DNA from: Deroplatys truncata
Taxonomy: Eukaryota > Arthropoda > Insecta > Mantodea > Mantidae
Length of the DNA: 64,000 nt
Direction: 5' to 3'
NCBI GenBank assembly: GCA_030765065.1
Contig: CM060978.1
Location: 224,087,498-224,151,497 of the forward strand
A program made the translations under genes and the position numbers. The notes under the pieces were generated by a model. That model did not search any database, was not told the DNA's origin, and worked only from the letters and a program-made list of their open reading frames with translations. Below are positions 1 through 9,589 of this stretch, piece after piece (position 1 is the stretch's first letter; every line of letters begins with the position of its first letter).

Positions 1-884
1 TAATGTCAAACAAACTGTAGCAGATTTGTGAAATCATGTTATATCCATTCTGTAAAACTGTAAGATGCACAAGTTAAAAATGCCCTTCTACTTCATGCAA
101 ATGCACTTGTATGTCAAATTAAATCCGTGAAGCCTGCTGAGGGATGTGAAAGACAATATTATTGACTTCAAAGCTATGTTTCCTCAGAGTTTAGCAATTA
201 CTAGAGCAAATTTCATTATGCATCCTTACAGGAAACCGTCTGATGGCATTACGTTGGCTAACGTAGAAGCCTACCACTTGTTTTAATTATCTGGTCAGAG
301 AGGCAGCGGTTATGAGTTTGTAATTCATAATGTTTGGTTTGTGCTGCCATGTTGTGGAGATGGATTTCTATCATCTCTAAGCCATCAACTTTTTGCGCAA
401 TTCCCTTAATATGCTGCAGTATTTAGATTTGTTGAAGAAGAAAATGAAGCCAATACAGATACTGTTTGTCAGACAAAATTGCTAATTTACTTGCAAAACC
501 TTCTGTCTCTCTGAATTTCAACTGTGACAATTTTTTAACCAATAAGTTCTAACTTTGAATAACAGGTTGTCAAATAAGAGTTCGAACTTGAATCGCAGGC
601 CTACAGATTACTGGGCAGACATTTGACCACTAAACTATGTGTGATTGTGCCCACAAAACTCATACTGAACCACTCTTATTTGATTCATATGTACACTCTG
701 GCAGGCCTTCATGACAATCTTAATTTTACTGTGTTAAGCTGCCTCATGGTGTAGTGATTACTAAGGTACATGAGGCTGTGCCCATGAATGCACATTAACC
801 AACCAAATCCGATTCACACATATATTGCAACAGGCCTTCACTGCAATCTTTATATTGATGAGTAAAGGTGCCTCATGTTGTCCT
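1..884. other. Degenerate repeat DNA, no gene
   Basis: AT-rich sequence with no convincing gene. Two weakly similar blocks near 680-720 and 812-855 share CAGGCCTTCA-like sequence, and CCTCATG-GTGTAGTG near 745 looks like a worn tRNA-type A box. These are probably very old SINE copies. Confidence 0.4.
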
Positions 885-1235
885 CCATAGTGAGTCATTA
901 CCTCTGCATCCCAAGGTCACAAGTTCTAATTCAGTGTAGGAATGTAACACTTTTTTGGGTGTAAAAATCCTTAGCATGGTTTTCTTCAAAAGCGAAGCAA
1001 AGCTGTTGGTCCCTTGTGACGTTTATACCCTGAGCAAAAGGGTCTCTGAGAAAAACTGTCTGCAATTTCACTCCTAAAAAGGGCTTACTTCTCCCTAATG
1101 TCATTCTGCAGGGTTTTAAGCTAATCATTTATCATTGCGGGCTCTAATGACAGATAGCAGGTGTTTTCAGATAGTTGACTACTGAAAGCCTTACTTGAGA
1201 GCCCTCTGTATGTCCAGTTGGAATTTTATGTTTAT
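885..1235 (+). repeat. Old tRNA-derived SINE-like copy, family B
   Basis: This shares an ordered series of blocks with 5005-5335: a B-box-like GGTCACAAGTTC, then GTAAAAATCCTTAG, GTTGGTCCC, GCTAATCA-CATCATTGC-GGCTC and an end near CAGTTGGA. Central blocks also resemble the better-preserved SINEs at 36691 and 57988. The small minus-strand frame inside it is a by-product. Confidence 0.5.
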
Positions 1236-1288
1236 CACTGCTTCCTATTTTAAATAAACAGACAGCATTTTATTTATGATTATGTATG

Positions 1289-1443
1289 GAATTAAGTCAA
1301 CTAACACTCCTAGGTTTCACTCACCACATTTACTATAGGAACATGTTTCTGTGAGCAACTGCTCACATCAGCTGCTGTTGACATAAAATATTCCTGCAGT
1401 AAATGTGGTGAGTGAAACCTAAGAGGGTTAGTTGACTCAATTC
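1289..1443. mobile_element. Palindromic MITE, 155 bp
   Basis: The two ~53-bp ends are inverted copies with about five mismatches, from GAATTAAGTCAACTAAC on the left to GTTAGTTGACTCAATTC on the right, and each contains the shared block TTTCACTCACCACATTTACT. The spacer is about 50 bp. The DNA would fold into one long hairpin. There is no coding capacity, as expected of a non-autonomous DNA transposon; the superfamily is not assigned. Confidence 0.65.
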
Positions 1444-1630
1444 TAAATTCACATTCATATTGGTTTCACTGTATAAGTACTTTTAAAAGTTAATTTATTA
1501 TTATATTTTATTTTTTTCCTTTATTTCTTTCTTTCCTTTTTTTCTTTGGAATATCTTTTTGTTCCTGCAGCTGCATTAATGGATTCCAAGTTTAAATTTT
1601 AGTTCAGATCTGACTGATTGTTAAATATGA

Positions 1631-2130
1631 GGTGTGATCAAAAAGTTTCTGGAATGACGTCATAAATACTACACAACAGTTTGTTTTGTCTAATCTGCAC
1701 TATCACCCTCGAAGTAGTCTCCTTGGGAGTTGATACACTTGTCCCAGCGCTTCTGCCACTGCACCTCTGGAAGTCCTCTTCTTTCAACATGTTCAGAGCC
1801 TTCTGCGATTCGCAATGGAAGACATCAATGTCCTCAAAACAGTGTCATCGGAGCCGCATTTTAAGTCGCAGGAAAAGAAAAAAGTCCGCTGGTGCTTAAA
1901 TCTGGAGAATAGGCGGGATGGGGAACAGTATTCATGCTATTTTTATCCAAAAATTGGTGAACAAAAAGGGCTTTGTGCACGGGCGCATTATCATAATGCA
2001 GGAACCAGTCACCACTCCTCCATTTCTCCAGCTGTTTGCATTGTACACTCTCCCTTAATCTTTGCAGCACTTGTTTGTACTGACATTAATATTGTCACGC
2101 CAACAATTCTGCTTTTGCAATAAAAGTTTC
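1631..2130 (-). pseudogene. Mariner transposase C-terminal fragment
   Basis: The minus strand encodes the C-terminal third of a mariner transposase with HYDNAPVHKALF and PHPAYSPDL. The residue 35 after the HYDNA aspartate, normally the third catalytic Asp, is Gly (SPDLSTSG). A terminal repeat GGTGTGATCAAAAAGTTTC lies near 1634, the 3-prime end of the element. The other end is missing. Dead fragment. Confidence 0.7.
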
Positions 2131-5004
2131 AAACATGAGTATGATTTATTTGAGCTATTAAAATAAGAGATGAGCCATTAGCATTAAGCTATGAGAACTG
2201 ATTTTTCTAAGCTTTTAAAACAAAATCTACACATGCTATTGCTTTGCAGTTTTCAACTTCATAGTATTAAATTAACCATAATTTATTAATATAGTATTAA
2301 TTACAATTAATTTATATATAAGCATACAAAATTAAATTTGCATAAATTCACCATAAATGCTTTTTTATTATTTTGCTATGACTCTAGAGGATTTAAACTG
2401 GAAAGTTTTGTTTAGCTAATTACAGGTGTCTTATTGCCTGTATTTTTCACTACCTCCAACTATATTACTTAAGCAAGCAAATCTTGATCAACTCTGTGTT
2501 ATTATAGGGAACAAAATGTATAAACGAATTTTGTTGGCTTAGTTACAAAACTTTGTTACTCCATTTATAACACATTTTGTAACTTAAAGACTTTTATAAT
2601 CTCAGTATCCATAAAAATAATGAAAAGAGTCAAAGAGAGCAGCAATTTAAATCTATGCATGAGAAGGTGTTAAGAATAGTTATACTCCTTTCAAGAGGTA
2701 GTTCTTTGAAATAAGATGAACATATTGCTGTATGAAGACCTATATGGGAAATTAAAATTTTATAAGTTGTGTATTTCTGTTCACACACTCCTCTTTCTAA
2801 TACTCCAGGACAGTTGTAACAAATTCCTTCTAATATATATGGCTTTTACCTCTTCCCTTTTCTTTAAAAATTAATATTTAAAAGCAGAGAACTGCAACAT
2901 ACTACATAGGTATGCTCTCAGGAAACACAGCATACAATCAAAATTCTGCCCTATTAACATGCAGAAACACTCCAGAAAGTTCATGCTAAACTTCTTCAAA
3001 TGCATGATTTGCATTGCTTGATGTTGTGCTATTAAAAGATCATTAATGACTCAAAAAGTATGAAAGACAAAAATTAAAACAGGACTGTTTCATGCCCCTT
3101 TCCCCTAACTGACTTTCATGTCATCCTTTGCCATGCAACATCATGCATTAAATTATAATTTAGACAGCAATGGCTTAGGAAATGTTTGGAGAAAAAGAAA
3201 AACAAACATTAAAAAGTTTTAGGAGGCGGGAAAGCATTTTGAGGATATAGAGATATAATCATTGTTTAATAATTTAACAAAGAAGAGATTACTGGTATTT
3301 TATATTAGGTTGAAATGTGTGTGGGAAAGAGAAACTTCAATTGATAATGAATGTGCTGTTACGGCACGGGACATTTGAAATTTGCATTAGATTTGGCAAT
3401 GGCAAACCTAACACGATAGCGATCTATTTGTGTGAGACATGTATATTTATGTAATTTTTGCTAATTGCAGCATCACTATCAGTTTTTTTAGTTTCACCGA
3501 GGTTATTATGAGGAAGCTTGTTAGTTGGTTCTAGAGCTCCTAGACGTACGTGTCCAGATTTCAAGGTAAGTTCTCGAATGCCATAAATACTTTTGTGAAT
3601 AATTTTTTGGGCAGGCTTAGGCTGTCCTCACTGCCTCAGTTAGCTTCCTTTTGCTCGTTGCAAATTCCCTATATTAATTATGTTTATCTCAAGTGTAAAT
3701 ATTTAATGAGTATGCAAAACCTCAGACTGGAATTAAAGCATTTTTGGCATTGTAATTTGGCTGTAATTTCTGGCCATAAGTTGGCCGTTTCAGAGTGTTA
3801 TTCACGCTATTAAAGTTCAGAGTTTATTTAAATTGGTATATTTTAATTATATTATTGTTATTAAACTGCCAATTTTTATGGTTTATCTAAACCCTTATAT
3901 TTTTGTGGCTTTTACTGCTTCTTTGTGGGTGATTATCCATTTTTATCTAAATTATATCCCTATTGTTAAAGAGTTTATGTAAATTCATATATATTCTTGG
4001 GGAGTTTTATTTAGTGTTGCTTCTGTCCAGATACAGCCCTATCCAAATTTGTTGCTTTGCTTGGCTTTTAGTTCTGTTTCAATTCTTGCGTGCATTTTGT
4101 TAGAGTTACAAGCTTCCACAATTGGGACATCTATTAAGACTGAGGTGACACTGGTTGTTTGTTTAGGACGAAGTCACATTACATGCACATATTCCAACTT
4201 CTTTACTTGGCCTGCGTTCTCCTTTCTGAAAGTGTGTATGAACGTCCAAGAGAAATGTAAAGTGAACACAGATTCTCTGAATATGCTTCTCAAGATTTAA
4301 ATTGCACCTTAGCCTGTATATTTAACATTTACCTTCTGCTGCAGTTAAATTTTGCTACATGCAACTCAGAACCCAGCGTAATACGACCATACTTATTAAA
4401 GGGTTGTCTTTATGACTTCCATCGTTTAATACATGTTTTTGGGGGTATCTCCTAACTTGTAATGGGTCGCCCTGACCTCGTTTCATAATCCAAATGCTTC
4501 CACTATGGCTCCCTCCATCGACAGAGATGTGAGTACAAAATAAGCACTCCAAGTAAAAGGGTAATGCAGTAAATAAGGAGGAATGAGAGAGTATAGCATG
4601 GGAAAGGACAGGAGTGTGGAAGTTGAAAGATCAAAGAAATGGTTTTACTCAGGGAGAAGTCCAGGGTAGAACATTTGCAACATATTATGTTTGAAAGTAA
4701 AGCAAATGAAAACTGGATGAATTCATTAACCACAAACAAACTGGACAAAATAAAAATAATGAAAAGGAGATTTACTAAAGAATGCTGGAGAGTGTGAGTG
4801 TGTGCTTGTGTAAAAAGTGAGAAATGAGTGAAAATGGAAAGTAGAGAGAGGAAAACAAAATTGAAACCAGAAATAAATTTGGTATGTAAAGAGAATATCA
4901 GCTAAATGACTGGCCAGGGCCAAATTTCTGCAGACAACCCTATTTATAGTAACATTCTTAGCATTCAAAATAAATGTCAAATATAAAAATACCATGCTAG
5001 TCTA
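2131..5004. other. AT-rich DNA, nothing recognised
   Basis: Very AT-rich sequence with short chance frames on both strands (for example near 3550-3813 and 4049-4300). No splice-bounded exon, RNA gene or repeat boundary could be supported. Confidence 0.5.
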
Positions 5005-5335
5005 TATTTCACCAAGGTCATGGGTTCAACTCGATAGTGCCAATGGTTTCCTTTAAGAAGTAAAAATCCTTAGGACTGCTTTCTTGGGAACAGAAATAAA
5101 ATTGTTGGTCCTGTGTGGTTTATTCCCATGAACAACCTCAAACCATTACAGAGCATTTCTAAATAAAACTGTTAGTCAATTTCATATCCATACACCATCT
5201 GCCTTTTCCAAGCTGCAGCCTGTGGGCAATGAGCTAATCACACATCATTGCAGGCTCAAGTGCATTACTTGCAAGTTGCATGGTTAAACCTTGCTAGAGG
5301 ACCCTTTATGCCTCAGTTGGAGCGACAACTTTAAT
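5005..5335 (+). repeat. Old SINE-like copy, family B
   Basis: Second member of the pair with 885-1235. A B-box-like GGTCATGGGTTCAACTC near 5026 is followed by AAAATCCTTAGGA, TTGTTGGTCC, GAGCTAATCAC and CATCATTGCAGGCTC, in the same order as the first copy. It is strongly diverged. Confidence 0.5.
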
Positions 5336-5453
5336 GACCTTCATACTCTCTTTAAAAGGAGCGTATTCTAACTCTTTACATCTACATAAACTTACTTATT
5401 GTTAGTGGAAAAAAAAACAACAAAACATGCAGCAACTAGGATGAAAAACTCAC

Positions 5454-5554
5454 CTGGGAGGGGAGTGTGGTGTGCAGGGGGTTTCCAGCCAAATGTGTGG
5501 CCAGTAGGGGCAGAATTAGACAGAGACAAGGCTGCAACCAAGCATAGCCACCCT
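5454..5554 (-). CDS. Possible further coding exon of the gene
   Basis: A GC-richer island in AT-rich sequence ends on the minus strand at a perfect donor, CTCCCAG followed by GTGAGTTTTTC. Two closely spaced AG acceptors (exon starting at 5554 or 5552) would each give an open frame compatible with the phase-1 end of the 13201 exon. One frame reads GWLCLVAALSLSNSAPTGHT. Neither looks strongly family-like, and the acceptor lacks a good pyrimidine tract. This could be chance. Confidence 0.22.
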
Positions 5555-6392
5555 CTACATCTCACAATGTTCAACTCCACCAAATCTCATAACATAAATT
5601 TATAGCTAAATTTTTTAATTTTGTTAAACCTCAAAACTTAGCAGAACTATAATCAAAGTGGGAGAAACCAACTTTTGGATGGAATTAAATTCATTTCTAC
5701 ATGCTTATTAATCTAATGAAATACTCTTCTTTATTTATGTAACAGGGCTAATACAAAATTGCATGATGTAGAACAATATTCATTAATCTAGAAGCATTGA
5801 AATGCTTTAGCAGCTGTGCCAAAATCAAATTTGTATGAAAGAGGTACATATTGTAGTGATATTTGTATGGATTCAATGAACTCCCAAACAAGTCAAATGT
5901 GGGTGCTTTTTACTTGCAACTATTTGTGACATGAATCAATTTAAGTACAGGGTTACTGAAAATTATTTTCATTCTACATGAATCTTTTGTGAGCAATACA
6001 CTAAACTTGTCACAACCATCACTTTATGGGTAGAAAAACTTTATAGCTGTGTTCTGTAAGCCCATCATTCAGCAGTTGTACTGGCCAACAAGTGCAACTT
6101 AATCAGCTTAAGGTCCTCTAAGGGTAATAATGCCATAATGTTTTGGTGATAATAATTACTAAAGAAGTTGTATTGTCACTTTGCCTCTAAACCTGCTAAA
6201 TCCATTTTACAAGTATATTTAAAAAAATCATCAGCAAAGTAAACTACAAAACAAACATGAAATAAGCGGCCAGAGGATTATTTGGCATCCGAGTATGACT
6301 GGTTTGTTTTTAAGGCACTCCGGATTGGTGAAAAATCATTACACTTTTGGAATTAATTGTTCTTTCACACAAGCCGTGTGTTGGACAGGGTT

Positions 6393-6470
6393 GGAAAGGT
6401 AGAATCAGATGACTGAAAAATTCAATGCCATAGCCGGGATTTGAACCACGGATCTCCCGGTCTCCGTCCG
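6393..6470 (-). repeat. SINE 3-prime half, left arm of perfect inverted repeat
   Basis: These 78 bases are the exact reverse complement of 6540-6617. They include the B box of a tRNA-derived SINE (GGTTCAAATCCCGG read on the minus strand) and its tail. The flanking 69-bp spacer holds the tRNA-like 5-prime half of the right-hand copy. Confidence 0.8.
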
Positions 6471-6511
6471 ATGCGAATCAGCTGGAGAATTTAATGTCGT
6501 GTCGGCATGTT

Positions 6512-6620
6512 GCCATGGTAGCTCAGTGGTTAGAGCAACCGGACGGAGACCGGGAGATCCGTGGTTCAAATCCCGGCTATGGCATTGAATTTTTCAGTCA
6601 TCTGATTCTACCTTTCCATT
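6512..6620 (+). repeat. tRNA-derived SINE, family A, right arm
   Basis: Begins GCCATGGTAGCTCAGTGG (A box) and contains GGTTCAAATCCCGG (B box). The ends GCCATGG and CTATGGC pair as an acceptor stem, giving a cloverleaf-like 5-prime head. The anticodon arm pairs but its loop is not canonical, so it is a SINE head rather than a functional tRNA. The tail ends TCTACCTTTCC. Confidence 0.75.
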
Positions 6621-7448
6621 ACACTTTTGTTTATTTTTTATTTTAACTTAATCTATGATCCTTCAGGTTTAAAATTATATACGATTTATTTGGTTTACAC
6701 AATTTTAAATCTACTTACAATTACGAAATAAATGTTACATGGGTGTGGCACCCCTTAATTATAATTCTCAAAACTTAGAATTAAGCATAAAAACATTCAA
6801 ATGGAGATACAAGAGGCAATGAACATTTTTGACAATTCTCTTCCTATGTACAATGTTGGATACATAAACTATTTAGGGGAGGGGATTCCAAAGCATTCAA
6901 AGAAGCAATGGATGCAAAACCTTATGGACATGATTTACATATCCAGAAATTACAATATATTGGGCACATAGAAGAACAAATGGGCACCAAACTGAGAAGG
7001 TTAAACACAAGTTATAAGGGCCAGATGTAGAGTATGGTACAAGTTTAAAAGGAAAAAACAGAATATCTGTAGCTACCCTAGACAGAATTCAAAATTATGT
7101 GCTGGCCATCAGGCAAAACATTAGGAATGTAAAAGACACAAGGAAAATTATATGGGCATTATCTTTTCACCTAGCTTCATCTGATGAGAATTCTCAACAT
7201 GGTTTGTGTCCCTCGAAATGACAGCTGTTGTAAATACAACAGAAGGAGGGAAACAAGAAAAATATCGTCCTAGACATAGTCTGCCAGGTCCAATATTAGA
7301 AATTATAAAGCCAATATTATGGATCTGGCAGATAAAAATTTATCCCAAGAGTGTCCATGGTCGAACCTAGAACCCCCATGAATGTGTCAACAGTATTACG
7401 AGGGTGGTCTGAAAAGTTTCCGACCTAATAAAGATACAAGACATTTTT

Positions 7449-7793
7449 TCAGAATTTTTTTTTTTTTTTTTTTTCAACATAGTCTCCTTGTAACTCTGCA
7501 CACTTCTCCCAGCTATGCTCCCATCTCTGTAACCCGTCCAAATAGTACTCAGCATTTTTCTCTGCAAAATAATTGTTCACGAAGGTGTTTGTCTCTTCAT
7601 TTGACGAAAATCTCTGTCCTCCGAGCGCAATTTTCAGATGAGGGAACAAAAAGAAGTTGCTTGGTGCTAGATCTGGTGAGTAAGGCGGATGGTCAAGCAG
7701 TTCAAACCGTAGTTTGTGGATTTTCGCTATTGCAACCGCTGAGGTGTGAGACAGTGCGTTGTCTTGGTGAAACAGGATTTTCTTTTTCTGCAA
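7449..7793 (-). pseudogene. Mariner transposase C-terminal piece
   Basis: Encodes the second and third parts of the catalytic domain (FHQDNALSHTSAVA, HPPYSPDLAPSNFFLFP) and the usual tail with EKNAEYYLDGLQRWEH. Asn stands at the third catalytic position. A poly-Lys end comes from an expanded A-run. It is separated from the N-terminal piece by stops and a frameshift. Confidence 0.82.
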
Positions 7794-8259
7794 ATGTGGC
7801 CATTTTTCTGTAAGTTCTGCCTTCAGCTTGTCAAGTAATGATGCGCAGTATGCTCCTGTAATGGTTTTTCCTTTTTGAAGATAATCGATTAAAATAACTC
7901 CATGACTATCCCAAAAAAGTCACCATCACTTTCCCAGCCGAAAAAACAGTTTTTGCTTTTTATTGAGCCGGTTCCCCCTTTGCAATCCACTGTTTGGACT
8001 GTATTTTTGTTTCGGGCGTATAATGGTGTATCCAAGTTTCATCTACAGTAATTATTTGGCACCAAAACTCGGATTTATTGCGGCTAAACTACGCCAACAG
8101 AGCATTGGAAATGTTCATTCGAACACGTTTTTGGTCAAACGTGAGCAAACGCGGCACCCAACATGCGGACAGCTTTCTCATGTCTAAATGTTGATTTAAT
8201 ATGTGACAAACACATTCTTTTGACATGTTCATAGCCTCTGCTAACTCTCTCACTTTAAT

Positions 8260-8478
8260 TCAGCGGTTGTCTAGCACCATTTGGTGAACTTTGGCTATGT
8301 TTTCGTCGGTAGTTGCAGTTTTTGGACGTCCCGAACGTTCATCGTCTCCCAAGCTCTTACGGCCACATTTAAATTCAGCTGCCCAAAATTTCACTGTGGT
8401 AAATGATGGTGCAGAGTCCCCATACACAGAATCCAACTCATCTTTGATTTGCGTAGGCGTATTGCCTTTCAAAAACAA
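8260..8478 (-). pseudogene. Mariner transposase N-terminal piece
   Basis: 72 codons of the paired-type DNA-binding region (FLKGNTPTQIKDELDSVYG through RSGRPKTATTDENIAKV), bounded by in-frame stops that replace likely arginine codons. The start in the element lies further upstream and is also cut by a stop. It belongs to the element at 7399-8688. Confidence 0.8.
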
Positions 8479-8688
8479 ATATTTAATGACAGCTCAATAC
8501 TTGAATTTGTCCATTTTCATAAAAACACTCACATCACCTCAAACGACTGTTACATAACAACTGAGCGTCCAAAATGGCTGAAACTTTGGTGAGTAACTGT
8601 CAACAGACAAACAACGAAATTCACTAGCTTTTATTTACGAGTGCTGCCATCTTCATGTTGAGGTTGGAAACTTTTCAGACCACCCTCG

Positions 8689-9135
8689 TATGTAGTTTAC
8701 ATGAGCCATAATAGATTTTGTGTACCTTGACACACTTCATTTGAGAATATATGGTGCTGTGGCAACATTTAATAATGGTGATACAATCAGGTACATTTGG
8801 CTCCAAAAAATTATGTACTTCAATAGGCTGCATCACAAGATAAGCAATGGCCAAATTAGACAAAGCAAGGACTAGGGCATCTAAAGACTTCAGAGCAGTA
8901 GAACAGAGGGCAAAGCAGCACAGAAGAGGGTGCGAGAGGAGGAATGAAAAAGAGGATGATCCAACGTATAGAGACCTCTTTCCATAAGTTGCAATATTTT
9001 CATACATAATGTAGCTTTTCTCTACTTCTAGAAGGGATATTGTTTTGAAACTTTCAGCTCATGTTTACTACTCTATTTTTCATATTTTTATTCAGGCTTT
9101 TTAAGAAATACCAATTTTTTTCCATTTGCATAAAA
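8689..9135. other. Unassigned DNA
   Basis: AT-rich, with a purine-rich patch near 8890-8960. No supported feature. Confidence 0.4.
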
Positions 9136-9139
9136 ATAT

Positions 9140-9350
9140 AAAAGGACTACGAACTGGCTGTGTGGCATTTTTCCTGTCCGCGTCCTCGGCACTTGTTGCC
9201 GTCTGCCGCTATGATAGAAAGGCGCGGATGAAACCATACAACATTTTTAAAACTGCTTTTAAAGGCTCTACTTAACAACTTTATGAAAGTGTGTTTGAGG
9301 ACAGAATTATTAGTAGAGATTGTTGGGCCCCTCGCAGATCTCAAAATCAT
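9140..9350 (-). repeat. Fragment shared with 55310-55450
   Basis: About 120 bp here match the block at 55320-55440, with shared words CCTGTCCGCGTCCT, GTTGCCGTCTGCCGCTAT and GCGGATGAAACCATACAAC. In both places the minus-strand frame reads SFKNVVWFHPR. At 55 kb this block lies in a mariner-like remnant with a DUF4817 head, so this is probably the C-terminal end of the same family. Confidence 0.6.
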
Positions 9351-9486
9351 ATTTCAGATAACATACTCAAATGGCAACTTACAATATTGTAAGCACTTTT
9401 AAGTCCCAGGATTTATAGTTAGTCTCTATTAGGTCAAGCAATGATAATTAACAGTTCTTTCACAAGGTTGTATGCAGGAAGTTTAA

Positions 9487-9586
9487 AAGGTAGAATCAAA
9501 TTGAAAAATTCAATGCCACAGTCGGATTTGAACCACCAATCTTCCGCTCTAAGTGCAGTTGCTCTAACTGCACTACCATAGCAACA
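9487..9586 (-). repeat. tRNA-derived SINE, family A, minus copy
   Basis: Read on the minus strand it begins GTTGCTATGGTAGTGCAGTT, has the B box GGTTCAAATCCGA and ends TTGATTCTACCTTTT. The order is the same as in 6512-6620, with about 20 percent divergence. Confidence 0.7.
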
Positions 9587-9589
9587 TTC

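Larger units (their letters stand above)
7399..8688 (-). mobile_element. Full-length mariner element, 1290 bp, inactive
   Basis: 28-bp terminal inverted repeats (CGAGGGTGGTCTGAAAAGTT at the left) differ at one base and are flanked by TA on both sides, the mariner target duplication. The length is typical of mariner. The minus strand encodes a decayed transposase. The N-terminal HTH region includes GNTPTQIKDELDSVYGDSAP. The first catalytic Asp sits in VDETW and the second in HQDNALSH, but the third position reads SPDLAPSN, an Asp-to-Asn change. At least two TGA stops fall where CGA is expected, and there is a one-base deletion mid-gene. The plus-strand frames here are shadows. Confidence 0.88.

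Noticed and set aside
1861-2123. Plus-strand 102-codon frame near the mariner fragment
   Set aside because: Antisense shadow of the transposase remnant.
6512-6584. Functional tRNA gene
   Set aside because: The acceptor stem pairs but the T-stem has mismatches and the anticodon loop lacks the usual T33. It continues into a repeated tail and has relatives at 6393 and 9487, so it is a SINE head.
7382-7813. 143-codon plus-strand frame
   Set aside because: Antisense shadow of the mariner transposase C-terminus.
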